Part shown: positions 43,793 to 52,338 of the stretch, in pieces
Layout of the letters: every line of letters begins with the position of its first letter
How positions within the stretch are numbered: the stretch's first letter is position 1
Source: Paucimonas lemoignei
GTDB lineage: Bacteria; Pseudomonadota; Gammaproteobacteria; Burkholderiales; Burkholderiaceae_D
NCBI RefSeq assembly: GCF_004342585.1
Contig: NZ_SLZQ01000001.1
Coordinates: forward strand, 1 to 64,000
Length of the DNA stretch: 64,000 nt
Direction: 5' to 3'
Program-made: the position numbers and the translations under genes
Notes under the pieces: generated by a model
What the model saw: only the letters and a program-made list of their open reading frames with translations
The model's database searches: none
What the model was told of the DNA's origin: nothing

Positions 43793-44233
43793 TCAAGCCG
43801 CCAGCGGCCAGGCTTCGGGCGTCAGGATATGAAACAGGCCGGAGCGCAGCGTTTTCTTGCCAAGTTTAAGCAAGGCCTTGTCCTTGGTGATGAGCATATT
43901 CGCCTGGGAGTCGCGCGCCAGTTCAAGGAATTTCTGGTCATCCGGATCGCGGCATACCGGCAAGCGTATGTCGGTCAGCGGCACGATTTCCGTTTCCGGA
44001 AGCACGCGGATCAGGGCATCGAAATCCGCTTCGCAACGCAGCCGGGCGTCTTCATCGAGTTCAAGATGCGCATAACCCAATACGATTTGCCATTCGCGGC
44101 GGCAGTCGGCGCGTGTCACCGCGTGCACGCTGCCATCGCGCAGCGCCGCCAGCAGCTGGTTCCAGCGAGGGTCGTGAAATACGAATAAATCGAGGCAGAC
44201 GTTAGTATCAAGAACGACGCGATTGGGTATCAT
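43793..44233 (-). CDS. PIN-domain protein, putative ribonuclease toxin family
   Basis: From the ATG at 44233 the protein is 146 residues; the frame extends upstream but without any PIN feature. RVVLDTNVCLDLFVF carries the first acidic catalytic residue (D9), and CRDPDDQKFLELA and LITKDKALL carry the rest. It matches the PIN family annotated as putative toxin components. No antitoxin gene is visible next to it, as yaaA begins 31 bases away on the other strand. It may be a solitary nuclease. Confidence 0.85.
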   Translation of the reverse strand: MIPNRVVLDTNVCLDLFVFHDPRWNQLLAALRDGSVHAVTRADCRREWQIVLGYAHLELDEDARLRCEADFDALIRVLPETEIVPLTDIRLPVCRDPDDQKFLELARDSQANMLITKDKALLKLGKKTLRSGLFHILTPEAWPLAA

Positions 44234-44264
44234 TGCAAGGTTGTGCCAATAATTATTGAAATAG

Positions 44265-45041
44265 ATGCTGATTGTCCTGTCGCCCGCCAAGTCTCTCGAT
44301 TACGAAACTCCTTCCGTCACCGATACCTGCACGCTGCCGCAATTTATTCCGGAGGCCGCCAGGCTGATCGAGCGCCTGCGAGAACTGTCGCCGGCGCAAA
44401 TCGGCAGCCTGATGTCGATCTCCGATCCGCTGGCGCTGTTGAACTATGAACGCTACGCCGCCTGGTCGAAGAAATTCACGCGCAAGAATGCCAAGCAGGC
44501 CGTCCTCGCATTCAACGGCGACGTGTACGACGGGTTGAATGCCGTCACGCTCGCGCAGCCGGAACTGGACTATGTGCATCAGCATATCCGCATTTTATCC
44601 GGTCTGTACGGCGTGCTGCGTCCGCTCGACCTGATGCAAGCTTATCGGCTGGAGATGGGCACACGCCTGGCCACCTCGGCCGGCAAGGATTTGTATGCTT
44701 ACTGGGGCGAGCGCATCACGGCTTGCTTGAACGTCGCCCTGTCGGAAAATCGCTCCAGAGCACTTGTCAATCTGGCATCCGAGGAGTATTTCAAATCCGT
44801 CAAGCCGAAGTTGCTCGACGTGCCGGTCATCACGCCGGTGTTCGAGGACTGGAAAGGCGGCAAATACAAGATCATTTCCTTTTACGCCAAGCGCGCACGC
44901 GGCTTGATGGCCCGCTATGCGGCGCAAAACCGCATTCTCGACCCGGATGCGCTGCGGGCATTCGACAGTGACGGCTATCGTTTCGAGCCTGATTGCTCCA
45001 GCGAGCATACCTGGGTATTCCGGCGCCGCGTGGAAGATTGA
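44265..45041 (+). CDS. yaaA: Peroxide stress protein YaaA
   Basis: This 258-residue UPF0246 protein opens [16 protein letters not shown] and has the conserved [29 protein letters not shown] and [17 protein letters not shown]. In E. coli YaaA limits free iron and damage during peroxide stress; the fold binds DNA. It is of normal length and its start is at the expected first codon. It is divergent from the PIN gene and ends at a strong bidirectional terminator. Confidence 0.95.
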   Translation: MLIVLSPAKSLDYETPSVTDTCTLPQFIPEAARLIERLRELSPAQIGSLMSISDPLALLNYERYAAWSKKFTRKNAKQAVLAFNGDVYDGLNAVTLAQPELDYVHQHIRILSGLYGVLRPLDLMQAYRLEMGTRLATSAGKDLYAYWGERITACLNVALSENRSRALVNLASEEYFKSVKPKLLDVPVITPVFEDWKGGKYKIISFYAKRARGLMARYAAQNRILDPDALRAFDSDGYRFEPDCSSEHTWVFRRRVED

Positions 45042-45060
45042 TCCTTATTCAGGCAAATAA

Positions 45061-45093
45061 AAAAGCCCCGCCAGATCGATAGGCGGGGCTTTT
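45061..45093. terminator. Bidirectional rho-independent terminator between yaaA and bamD
   Basis: AAAAGCCCCGCC and GGCGGGGCTTTT pair perfectly over 12 bases around a 9-base loop. T-runs occur on the 3' side of either strand, so it can end both convergent transcripts. Confidence 0.93.
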
Positions 45094-45156
45094 GCGTTGA
45101 AAAGCCTGGCAATGAGCTTCTTGGCTAATCAGGCTTTTACGATGAAGGCTTGGCAA

Positions 45157-45954
45157 TCAGAACAATTGCCACCATGTCTTGCCTTTCTTTTTGCCGCCGC
45201 GAAGATATTCGCTATTCGGATAATTCAACTTCAGGATCTGTTCGGTATCGTCGCGCAGCTTGTCCAGTCCCAGGGCATCGTATGAACGCACCATGACGTA
45301 CAGCGCTTCCTCTGCCGGCGGGGTGTCGGGATACTGGCGCACCGCGACCTGGGCTCGGTTTGCCGCAGCCAGATAGGCGCCGCGACGATAGTAATAATCG
45401 GCTACGTGGACTTCATAGGATGCCATCGCATTGACCAGGTAACGCATGCGGTCGCGGGCATCCGGTGTATATTTGCTGTCCGGGAAGCGGTCTACCAGTT
45501 GCTTGAACGAGTCGAATGCTTCGCGCGCCGCTTTCGGATCGCGCTCGGTCGGATCCTGGCGTGACATGAAGTTAAACAGGCTGAGCTTGTCGTTAAAGTT
45601 GATCAGACCGCGCAGGTAATAGATGTAGTCGACGTTCGGGTGGTTCGGGTGAAGCTTGATGAAGCGCTCGGTTGCTGCCAGCGCCTGGGCTTGCTCGCCC
45701 TGGCGGTAATAAACATAGGCAATGTCCATCTGCGCCTGTTGCGCATAAGTGCCGAACGGATAACGCGATTCCAGCTTTTCCAGGTTCTTGATCGCATTCT
45801 CGTAGTTACCCGAGGCGATTTCCGACTGCGCCTCCGAGTATAATCGGCCGGCAGACCAGTCCTTGGTTTCGTCGATCTGTTCCGGCAGCCAGCTGCAGGC
45901 CGACACCAACAAGACCAGGGCAAGGGTCGCCGCATTCAGAATTTTTCTTTGCAT
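45157..45954 (-). CDS. bamD: Outer membrane protein assembly factor BamD
   Basis: This 265-residue lipoprotein has lipobox LVSAC (C20). Five tetratricopeptide repeats are visible, e.g. LYSEAQSEIASGNYENAI and YVYYRQGEQAQALAATERFI. The BamD-specific YIYYLRGLINF and DSKYTPDARDRMRYLVN are present. It is the essential lipoprotein partner of BamA in outer-membrane protein insertion. It is divergent from rluD, 41 bases apart, the arrangement found in many proteobacteria. Confidence 0.95.
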   Translation of the reverse strand: MQRKILNAATLALVLLVSACSWLPEQIDETKDWSAGRLYSEAQSEIASGNYENAIKNLEKLESRYPFGTYAQQAQMDIAYVYYRQGEQAQALAATERFIKLHPNHPNVDYIYYLRGLINFNDKLSLFNFMSRQDPTERDPKAAREAFDSFKQLVDRFPDSKYTPDARDRMRYLVNAMASYEVHVADYYYRRGAYLAAANRAQVAVRQYPDTPPAEEALYVMVRSYDALGLDKLRDDTEQILKLNYPNSEYLRGGKKKGKTWWQLF

Positions 45955-45995
45955 GTGAATTTGCTACAAATTGGACAATAGGCGGATTATAGCCG

Positions 45996-47027
45996 ATGGG
46001 ATTTACCAAGAGATTACCCGCAGCGCCGGAAGAGGCTGAAATTTTGTATGAAGACGAGGCCGAAGAATTCGGACAAGAGGGCGTCGACGACGGGACGGCT
46101 GCGCCGATAGAACTGCGCCTGGGGACGGATGCCGGCGGCGAGCGCCTCGACAAAGTGCTGTCGCGCCTGCTGCCGCAGTATTCGCGCAGTCGCCTGCAGC
46201 AATGGATCGAGAGCGGCCATGTCAGCGTGGATGGGCATCCAGCCAAGACGAAATCCGTGATGCTCGGCGATGAAACGGTGCTGGTTCATCCGCAACCGGC
46301 GGCGGAAGACCAGGCATTCAAGCCCGAGCCGATGGATTTGCCCATCGTGTACGAGGATAACGCCATCCTGGTGCTGGACAAGCCAGCCGGGCTGGTGGTG
46401 CATCCTGCCGCCGGCAACTGGTCCGGCACGCTGCTGAACGGCTTGTTGCATCACTTTCCCGCATTGGCCGGGGTGCCGCGCGCCGGCATCGTGCATCGCC
46501 TGGACAAGGACACCAGCGGCCTGATGGTGGTCGCCAAGACACTGGAAGCGCATACCGACCTGGTCCGCCAGCTCCAGGCCCGTACCGTCAAGCGCGAATA
46601 CCTGGCGCTGGTATGGGGCACGCCTGTGGCACGCGGCAAGATCGAATCGGCCATCGGCCGCCATGCGCGCGACCGCCTGAAAATGGCCGTCACCGAGAGC
46701 CCCAGCGCCAAACCGGCCTTGACCCATTTCGAGCGCGTGGCCACCGGGGCTATCGATGGCCGCGCCGTCAGCCTGGTGCGCTGCCGGCTCGAGACCGGAC
46801 GTACCCACCAGATCCGCGTGCACATGCAATCGATCGGTTTCACCCTGGTAGGCGATCCCCTTTACGGCAAGGCCCATCTGGCACCGGTATTCCCGCGCCA
46901 GGCCCTGCAAGCCTGCAGGCTGGGCCTGGTTCATCCGCAAACGGGCAAGGAGTGCGAATGGAGCGTGCCGCTGGCAGCCGACTTCGCAGCTCTCCTGGAA
47001 CGTGCCGGAATCCAGGCGCCGGAGTGA
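45996..47027 (+). CDS. rluD: 23S rRNA pseudouridine synthase RluD
   Basis: This 343-residue protein has an S4 RNA-binding domain (about 48-95, ERLDKVLSRLLPQYSRSRLQ), and the catalytic HRLDKDTSGLMV places the active Asp at about D170. RLETGRTHQIRVHM closes the fold. It makes pseudouridines in helix 69 of 23S rRNA. A 40-residue acidic N-terminal extension precedes the S4 domain. Its TGA overlaps the possible GTG start of pgeF, as expected for this conserved gene pair. Confidence 0.94.
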   Translation: MGFTKRLPAAPEEAEILYEDEAEEFGQEGVDDGTAAPIELRLGTDAGGERLDKVLSRLLPQYSRSRLQQWIESGHVSVDGHPAKTKSVMLGDETVLVHPQPAAEDQAFKPEPMDLPIVYEDNAILVLDKPAGLVVHPAAGNWSGTLLNGLLHHFPALAGVPRAGIVHRLDKDTSGLMVVAKTLEAHTDLVRQLQARTVKREYLALVWGTPVARGKIESAIGRHARDRLKMAVTESPSAKPALTHFERVATGAIDGRAVSLVRCRLETGRTHQIRVHMQSIGFTLVGDPLYGKAHLAPVFPRQALQACRLGLVHPQTGKECEWSVPLAADFAALLERAGIQAPE

Positions 47028-47827
47028 ATTTCTTGAGCGTGCCTGGCGTTTTCATTCCCGAGTGGCCCGGCCTGCCGGCCAACGTGGGCGTGTTATCCAC
47101 GTTGCGAACCGGCGGCGTCAGCCGCCAGCCCTACGATGATGGTTCGGGCGGCGGCGGATTCAATCTCGGCACCCACGTCGGCGATGACTTGGACACGGTG
47201 TCGCAGAACCGTGCCCGCTTGCGCGCCTTGCTGCCGGCCGAGCCGGCCTGGCTAAACCAGGTGCACGGCACCGACGTGCTGGACTCCGCCAGGATACAGG
47301 CCTCGCCAAGGGCTAATGCGGCCCAATCTGACGCGCCGCGAGCCGACGCCAGCATTGCCTCCACTCCTGGCGTTATCTGTACCATCATGACTGCCGACTG
47401 CCTGCCGGTATTGTTTGCCGATGTCGAAGGACGGGTCGTCGGTGCGGCCCATGCCGGCTGGCGCGGCCTGGCTGCGGGCGTGCTGGCCAATACGATTGCC
47501 GCCATGCGCGCAGCCGGCGCGGGCGAGATCCTGGCATGGCTCGGTCCGGCAATCGGTCCGGCAAGTTTTGAAGTCGGGGAAGAAGTCAGGCAAGCGTTTG
47601 TTGCCGTCGATGCCAGGGCAGATACCGCGTTTGTGCCGAATCTCAAGGTCCCCGGCAAACATTTGGCAGATATTTACCACCTGGCTCGCCTGGCCTTGCA
47701 GCGCCAGGGAGTCGAGCGCATTTCGGGTGGCAGCTTTTGTACCGTGACCGAGCGGGAGCGCTTTTATTCCTACCGTCGCGACGGCGTCACCGGGCGCATG
47801 GCTTCCCTGATCTGGCTGCGGGCATAG
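47024..47827 (+). CDS. pgeF: Peptidoglycan editing factor PgeF (YfiH/multicopper polyphenol oxidase family)
   Basis: This protein of about 267 residues is of the laccase-domain YfiH family: FNLGTHVGDD, WLNQVHGTDV, MTADCLPVLFAD, AAHAGWRGLAAGV and the late CTVTERERFYSYRRDG. These carry the metal-binding Cys and His residues. In E. coli the enzyme removes misincorporated serine from cell-wall precursors. The start is uncertain: GTG 47024 overlaps the rluD stop, whereas TTG 47033 has GGAG at ideal spacing. A frame reaching far upstream inside rluD is a shadow. Confidence 0.92.
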   Translation: MNFLSVPGVFIPEWPGLPANVGVLSTLRTGGVSRQPYDDGSGGGGFNLGTHVGDDLDTVSQNRARLRALLPAEPAWLNQVHGTDVLDSARIQASPRANAAQSDAPRADASIASTPGVICTIMTADCLPVLFADVEGRVVGAAHAGWRGLAAGVLANTIAAMRAAGAGEILAWLGPAIGPASFEVGEEVRQAFVAVDARADTAFVPNLKVPGKHLADIYHLARLALQRQGVERISGGSFCTVTERERFYSYRRDGVTGRMASLIWLRA

Positions 47828-47853
47828 GTGAAAGCGGGATAAAGGTTTACGGA

Positions 47854-48240
47854 TTATTGCAGTTCACCGGTCTTCGGGCCGGGTGAGGCGTCAGTTCGGT
47901 CGCCTGAGGCTGGCTCCGGCGACACGGCGATTGAAGAATCGGCGGAGGCGATTATGGATCGTTCAGAACCATCCGGCTGTGTAACTGCTGTCCTGTTTGC
48001 CGGCTCCTTGTTGCGCCGCCTTCTTTGTGGTGTTGCCATCAAATATAAAACGGTTGTCAAAGGCAACACACAGTACAGTAAAAAGGTCATAATGCCGGCA
48101 ATCACCGAGTGTTCGGTAAGCGACATCAGCAATACGACATAAATCCAGGCAATCGCCACGATCAACAGCATTTCAATTCCCGAAGCAGCCAAAATCGACA
48201 GGTCTGAACGATACCTCAAATTGAAAGAGCCGACAGCCAT
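47854..48240 (-). CDS. Small two-helix membrane protein divergent from phaC
   Basis: From ATG 48240 the protein is 128 residues with two hydrophobic segments (IEMLLIVAIAWIYVVLLMSL and IMTFLLYCVLPLTTVLYLMA). An RRRRNK stop-transfer patch and a polar Ser/Pro tail follow. The charge pattern fits a real membrane protein. The start overlaps the phaC ATG on the opposite strand: the two codons share CATG at 48238-48241. An internal start is possible. The family is not recognised; similar small proteins occur beside phaC in related bacteria as far as I recall. Function unknown. Confidence 0.65.
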   Translation of the reverse strand: MAVGSFNLRYRSDLSILAASGIEMLLIVAIAWIYVVLLMSLTEHSVIAGIMTFLLYCVLPLTTVLYLMATPQRRRRNKEPANRTAVTQPDGSERSIIASADSSIAVSPEPASGDRTDASPGPKTGELQ

Positions 48241-49948
48241 GAATATTCCACTTCCGCTGCATCCCACCATGTGGATGACCCAGATCGCCGATCCCGGCGC
48301 ATTCCAGGATTTGTTCAAGGCGGCACAGCCGGGATTTGATGCGTTTGCCCTCAAGCTCGGCGATGCTGAAGTCAAGCTCGACCCGGTCGTTGTCGCGCAG
48401 CTGCAGGGCGATTATCTCAAGCAATTCACCTCGCTCTGGCAGGAACTGGCTTCCGACAAGACGCCGGCTCTGGAAGACAACCGCTTCTCTTCGGGTGAAT
48501 GGCAATCCAACAAGCTGCATGCTTTCACTGCGGCCGCTTATCTGCTCAATTCCCGTTTTCTGCAATCGATGGCCGATGCCGTGCAGGCACCGCCGAAGAT
48601 CAAGCAGCGCATCCAGTTCGCCGTGCAGCAGACCATCGATGCCATGTCGCCGGCAAACTTCTTTGCGACCAACCCTGAAGTCCATAAAAAGATCCTCGAG
48701 ACCAAGGGTGAGAGTCTGACCAAGGGGATCAATCATTTGCTGGCCGATATGCGCAAGGGACGCATTTCGCAAAGCGATGAATCGGCCTTTGAAGTCGGCA
48801 AGAACCTCGCCATCACCGAAGGCGCGGTGGTATTTGAAAACGAGCTGTTCCAGCTGATCCAGTACCGTCCACAAACCGCGACCGTTTATCAAAAGCCGCT
48901 GCTTCTTGTGCCACCCTGCATCAACAAGTTTTACATCCTCGATCTGCAGCCGCAAAACTCCGTGGTCAAGCACCTTGTGGAACTGGGACACACTGTGTTC
49001 ATGGTTTCCTGGCGTAATCCGGATGCGTCGATGGCAAAGACGACCTGGGACGACTATGTCGAGCAAGGCGTCATCAAGGCAGTCCACCTGACTCAGGAAG
49101 TTTCCGGGCAAAAGCAGATCAATGCCTTCGGCTTCTGCGTCGGCGGTACGTTGATTTCGAGCGCGCTGGCCGTCATGTACGCCCGCGGCGAAAAGCCGCT
49201 CGCCAGCCTGACTTTGCTGACTTCGCTGCTCGACTTCGAAAATACCGGCGTGCTGGATGTCTTCATCGATGAAAATCACGTGCGCCTGCGCGAACAGACC
49301 CTGGGACAGGGAGGCCTGATGCAGGGACGGGACATGGCGTCGGTGTTCGCCTTCCTGCGCCCGAACGATCTCGTCTGGAACTACGTCAAGACCAATTACC
49401 TCAAGGGGGAGGCACCGCCGCCGTTCGACCTGTTGTTCTGGAATGCCGACAGCACGAACATGGCCGGGCCGATGTATGCCTGGTACCTGCGTAACATGTA
49501 TCTCGAGAATAAGCTCAGGGAGCCGGGCGCCCTCGTCATTTGCGGCGAGCAGGTCGACCTCGGCCTGATCGATGCGCCGACCTTCATCTACGGTTCACGG
49601 GAAGACCATATCGTGCCGTGGACATCTGCCTTTGCCTCGATGCGCCTCCTGAATCCGAAGAAGCCGGAGCGCAATCGCTTTATCCTCGGCGCATCCGGCC
49701 ATATCGCCGGCGTGATCAATCCGCCCGCCAAGAAAAAACGCAGTCACTGGGTCAACGACAAGCCGATCACCGATGCCGACACCTGGCTCGAAACTGCGAC
49801 CGAAAAGCCTGGCAGCTGGTGGGATGAGTGGGCGGCTTTCCTGGCGGAGCATGCGGGCAAAAAGGTCAAGGCGCCTACTAGATACGGCAATGACGAATAC
49901 ACGCCCATCGAGCCGGCACCTGGACGTTATGTCAAGGCCAAGGCTTGA
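48239..49948 (+). CDS. phaC: Class I poly(3-hydroxyalkanoate) synthase PhaC
   Basis: From ATG 48239 the protein is 569 residues, normal for class I. The lipase-like box GFCVGGTL holds the catalytic Cys (about C300). VPPCINKFYILDL, VFMVSWRNPD, SREDHIVPW (with the catalytic Asp/His region) and LGASGHIAGVINPPAKKK are family signatures. It polymerises 3-hydroxyacyl-CoA to storage polyester on granule surfaces. phaA and phaB are not in the window; phaR follows by 212 bases. The ribosome site is poor. Confidence 0.95.
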   Translation: MNIPLPLHPTMWMTQIADPGAFQDLFKAAQPGFDAFALKLGDAEVKLDPVVVAQLQGDYLKQFTSLWQELASDKTPALEDNRFSSGEWQSNKLHAFTAAAYLLNSRFLQSMADAVQAPPKIKQRIQFAVQQTIDAMSPANFFATNPEVHKKILETKGESLTKGINHLLADMRKGRISQSDESAFEVGKNLAITEGAVVFENELFQLIQYRPQTATVYQKPLLLVPPCINKFYILDLQPQNSVVKHLVELGHTVFMVSWRNPDASMAKTTWDDYVEQGVIKAVHLTQEVSGQKQINAFGFCVGGTLISSALAVMYARGEKPLASLTLLTSLLDFENTGVLDVFIDENHVRLREQTLGQGGLMQGRDMASVFAFLRPNDLVWNYVKTNYLKGEAPPPFDLLFWNADSTNMAGPMYAWYLRNMYLENKLREPGALVICGEQVDLGLIDAPTFIYGSREDHIVPWTSAFASMRLLNPKKPERNRFILGASGHIAGVINPPAKKKRSHWVNDKPITDADTWLETATEKPGSWWDEWAAFLAEHAGKKVKAPTRYGNDEYTPIEPAPGRYVKAKA

Positions 49949-50012
49949 AAACGGTAAAAGTCCGCAGAACGAAATTGATCGATAATCAGCGGGGGGCAAG
50001 TAACTTGTCCAC

Positions 50013-50023
50013 CTGCAGCGCAG
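50013..50023. promoter_or_regulatory. Candidate PhaR operator CTGC-N3-GCAG upstream of phaR
   Basis: CTGCAGCGCAG at 50013-50023 fits CTGC-N3-GCAG, which I recall as the PhaR-binding consensus described for Paracoccus. It lies 138 bases before the phaR start and 52 bases upstream of a TATAAT, so autoregulation is likely. The motif is short and could occur by chance. Confidence 0.55.
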
Positions 50024-50024
50024 C

Positions 50025-50080
50025 ATTTGACGTAAAATTTCGTCAAATTTGCGTAAATATTTGTTTTATCGCAATATAAT
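50025..50080 (+). promoter_or_regulatory. phaR promoter region with inverted repeat and consensus -10
   Basis: ATTTGACG-N8-CGTCAAAT (50025-50048) is a perfect 8-base inverted repeat, and a perfect TATAAT lies at 50075-50080. The best -35, TTGCGT at 50049-50054, sits 20 bases from it, so the basal promoter looks weak on its own. The inverted repeat may bind a regulator. The stretch is strongly AT-rich next to the GC-rich phaC end. Confidence 0.55.
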
Positions 50081-50160
50081 GACAAAATTCGGGGTGCGTC
50101 GAACGGCGCAATCCTTTTATCGGCCTGATATGCGTTGCGGCGCAATACACTGGAAGTTCA

Positions 50161-50730
50161 ATGACTACCGGACAAAAAAGTTCTGACCGTTTGATCAAGA
50201 AGTACCCGAACCGTCGTCTGTACGACACGCAAACCAGTTCTTACATCACGTTGAGCGATGTAAAACAGCTGGTGCTTGACAATGAGACTTTTGCCGTCGT
50301 TGATGCCAAGACCAACGAAGATCTGACTCGCAGCATCCTGCTGCAGATCATCCTGGAAGAAGAGTCCAACGGTACGCCGATGTTTTCCAGCGATGCGCTG
50401 TCGCAGATCATCCGTTACTACGGTCACGCCATGCAGGGCATGATGGGCTCTTACCTGGAAAAAAATATCCAGGCTTTCATCGAAATCCAGAACAAGCTGG
50501 CTGAAAGCTCTAAGGGTTTTATCGAGGGCAAGCCGTTCAGCCCCGAGATGTGGACCCAGTTCATGAATGTCCAGGGGCCGATGATGCAAGGCATGATGAG
50601 CAACTACATCGAGCAAAGCAAGAACATGTTCCTGCAGATGCAGGAACAGATGCAAAACCAGACCAAGAACATGTTCGGCGTCTTTCCTTTCGTGCAACCC
50701 GCGGATAAAAAAGAAGGCGAAGAAAAGTAG
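50161..50730 (+). CDS. phaR: Polyhydroxyalkanoate synthesis repressor PhaR
   Basis: This 189-residue protein has the PhaR N-terminal DNA-binding region [20 protein letters not shown] (10-29) followed by [10 protein letters not shown] second PHB-accumulation regulatory domain follows, and a Met/Gln-rich tail ends it. PhaR senses PHA granules and represses phasin and its own gene. It follows phaC, with a candidate operator in between. Confidence 0.95.
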   Translation: MTTGQKSSDRLIKKYPNRRLYDTQTSSYITLSDVKQLVLDNETFAVVDAKTNEDLTRSILLQIILEEESNGTPMFSSDALSQIIRYYGHAMQGMMGSYLEKNIQAFIEIQNKLAESSKGFIEGKPFSPEMWTQFMNVQGPMMQGMMSNYIEQSKNMFLQMQEQMQNQTKNMFGVFPFVQPADKKEGEEK

Positions 50731-50793
50731 TCGGATTTGCCGTGATCGCGTGCCGGTTTATACAGCCAGCGACGCGATTGACAGGGCACAAGA

Positions 50794-50828
50794 GGGTACA
50801 ATAGCGGATTCGCTCTTGTACCCTTTTT
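50794..50828 (+). terminator. Rho-independent terminator between phaR and rimO, ending just before the rimO start
   Basis: GGGTACAA-T-AGCG pairs with CGCT-C-TTGTACCC (8 + 4 base pairs with one mismatch) around GATT, and is followed by five Ts. The run ends two bases before the rimO ATG. It should end phaR transcription. Because it also occupies the rimO ribosome-binding zone, it may affect rimO expression. Confidence 0.85.
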
Positions 50829-50830
50829 CT

Positions 50831-52192
50831 ATGTCCAACGCTTCTTCCACTCCAAAAGTCGGTTTCGTTTCCCTTGGCTGCCCCAAGGCACTGGTCGACT
50901 CCGAGCAGATCCTGACGCAATTGCGTGCCGAGGGATATGACACCGCCAAATCCTATGACGGCGCCGACCTCGTGATCGTCAATACCTGCGGCTTCATCGA
51001 CGCCGCCGTGCAGGAATCGCTCGATGCCATCGGCGAGGCCCTGAATGAAAACGGCAAGGTCATCGTCACCGGCTGCCTCGGCGCCAAGAAGGATGCCGAT
51101 GGCGACGACATCATCCAGAAGGTGCATCCCAAGGTGCTGGCCGTGACCGGTCCGCATGCAGTCGGCGAAGTCATGAGCGCCGTGCACCAGCACCTGCCAA
51201 AACCGCACGACCCTTTTACTGACCTGGTGCCGGCGCAGGGTGTCAAGCTCACGCCCAAGCATTACGCCTACCTGAAGATTTCCGAAGGCTGCAATCATCG
51301 CTGCAGCTTTTGCATCATCCCGTCGATGCGCGGCGACCTGGTGTCGCGACCGGTGGCTGATGTCATGCTCGAAGCGGAAAACCTGTTCAAGGCCGGCGTC
51401 AAGGAATTGCTGGTGATTTCGCAGGACACCAGCGCTTACGGCATCGATGTCAAGTTCCGTACCGGCTTCTGGAACGGCAAGCCGATCAAGACCCACATGA
51501 CGCAACTGGTCACGGCGCTGGGCGAGCTGGCGGCGCAATATGGAGCATGGGTGCGCCTGCATTATGTATATCCGTACCCGCATGTCGACGAAATCATTCC
51601 GCTGATGGCGCAAGGCCATGTCCTGCCTTACCTGGACGTGCCGCTGCAGCACGCGCATCCGGATGTCCTGAAGCGCATGAAGCGTCCGGCCAGCGGCGAA
51701 AAGAATATCGAGCGCATCGCCGCCTGGCGCAAGATGTGCCCGGACCTGACGATTCGTTCGACCTTCATCGCCGGCTTTCCCGGCGAGACCGAAGCCGAAT
51801 TCGAATACCTGCTCGACTTCCTTAAAGAGGCCAAGATCGACCGCCTCGGGTGCTTTGCTTATTCGCCTGTCGAAGGCGCCACCGCCAATGCGCTGGCCAA
51901 CCCGGTGCCGGAAGAAGTGCGCGAAGAGCGTCGCGCGCGCGTGATGCTGCTGCAGGAAGAGATTTCCAAAAAACGCATGGAAGCCAAGGTTGGCAAAACC
52001 TTGCGGGTGCTGATCGACGAAGTCGAGGCGAACGGCAACGGCGTCGGCCGCACAACCGCGGATGCGCCGGAAATCGATGGCGTCGTCTACGTCAAGCGGC
52101 CCTTCGAACCGCATCGCCAGCTCAAGGTCGGTGAATTTGTCGAGGTCGACGTCACTGCAGCCGATGCCCATGATCTGTGGGCTGAAGCGTAA
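50831..52192 (+). CDS. rimO: Ribosomal protein S12 methylthiotransferase RimO
   Basis: From ATG 50831 the protein is 453 residues. It has the MTTase N-domain ([43 protein letters not shown]) with its three cysteines. The radical-SAM cluster motif CNHRCSFC sits in [20 protein letters not shown], and a TRAM domain ends it. It methylthiolates Asp88 of S12. The start is fixed by homology: [10 protein letters not shown] must be near residue 10. There is no ribosome site; a terminator hairpin precedes it. Confidence 0.95.
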   Translation: MSNASSTPKVGFVSLGCPKALVDSEQILTQLRAEGYDTAKSYDGADLVIVNTCGFIDAAVQESLDAIGEALNENGKVIVTGCLGAKKDADGDDIIQKVHPKVLAVTGPHAVGEVMSAVHQHLPKPHDPFTDLVPAQGVKLTPKHYAYLKISEGCNHRCSFCIIPSMRGDLVSRPVADVMLEAENLFKAGVKELLVISQDTSAYGIDVKFRTGFWNGKPIKTHMTQLVTALGELAAQYGAWVRLHYVYPYPHVDEIIPLMAQGHVLPYLDVPLQHAHPDVLKRMKRPASGEKNIERIAAWRKMCPDLTIRSTFIAGFPGETEAEFEYLLDFLKEAKIDRLGCFAYSPVEGATANALANPVPEEVREERRARVMLLQEEISKKRMEAKVGKTLRVLIDEVEANGNGVGRTTADAPEIDGVVYVKRPFEPHRQLKVGEFVEVDVTAADAHDLWAEA

Positions 52193-52338
52193 AGAGAACG
52201 AAGGAGCCCGGCGGCCAGGTTAGGAATGACCGCTGGTGGTCTGAGGGTTGTTTGCTGGCTATTCGCTGCCTATTTGGACAATCCGAGCAACCCGGACAGC
52301 GTCCTGTCACGGCATGATCATGGTGTAGGAGGCATGAC

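Noticed and set aside
46613-47023. A long N-terminal extension of PgeF inside rluD
   Set aside because: It overlaps the conserved end of rluD and does not belong to the YfiH family, which starts near the rluD stop.
50778-50802. TTGACA and TACAAT as a rimO promoter
   Set aside because: The spacer is only 13 bases, too short for sigma-70, and TACAAT is part of the terminator stem.
50561-52171. A 536-codon open frame antisense to rimO and the end of phaR
   Set aside because: It spans two genuine genes and the terminator between them, and has shadow-like composition.
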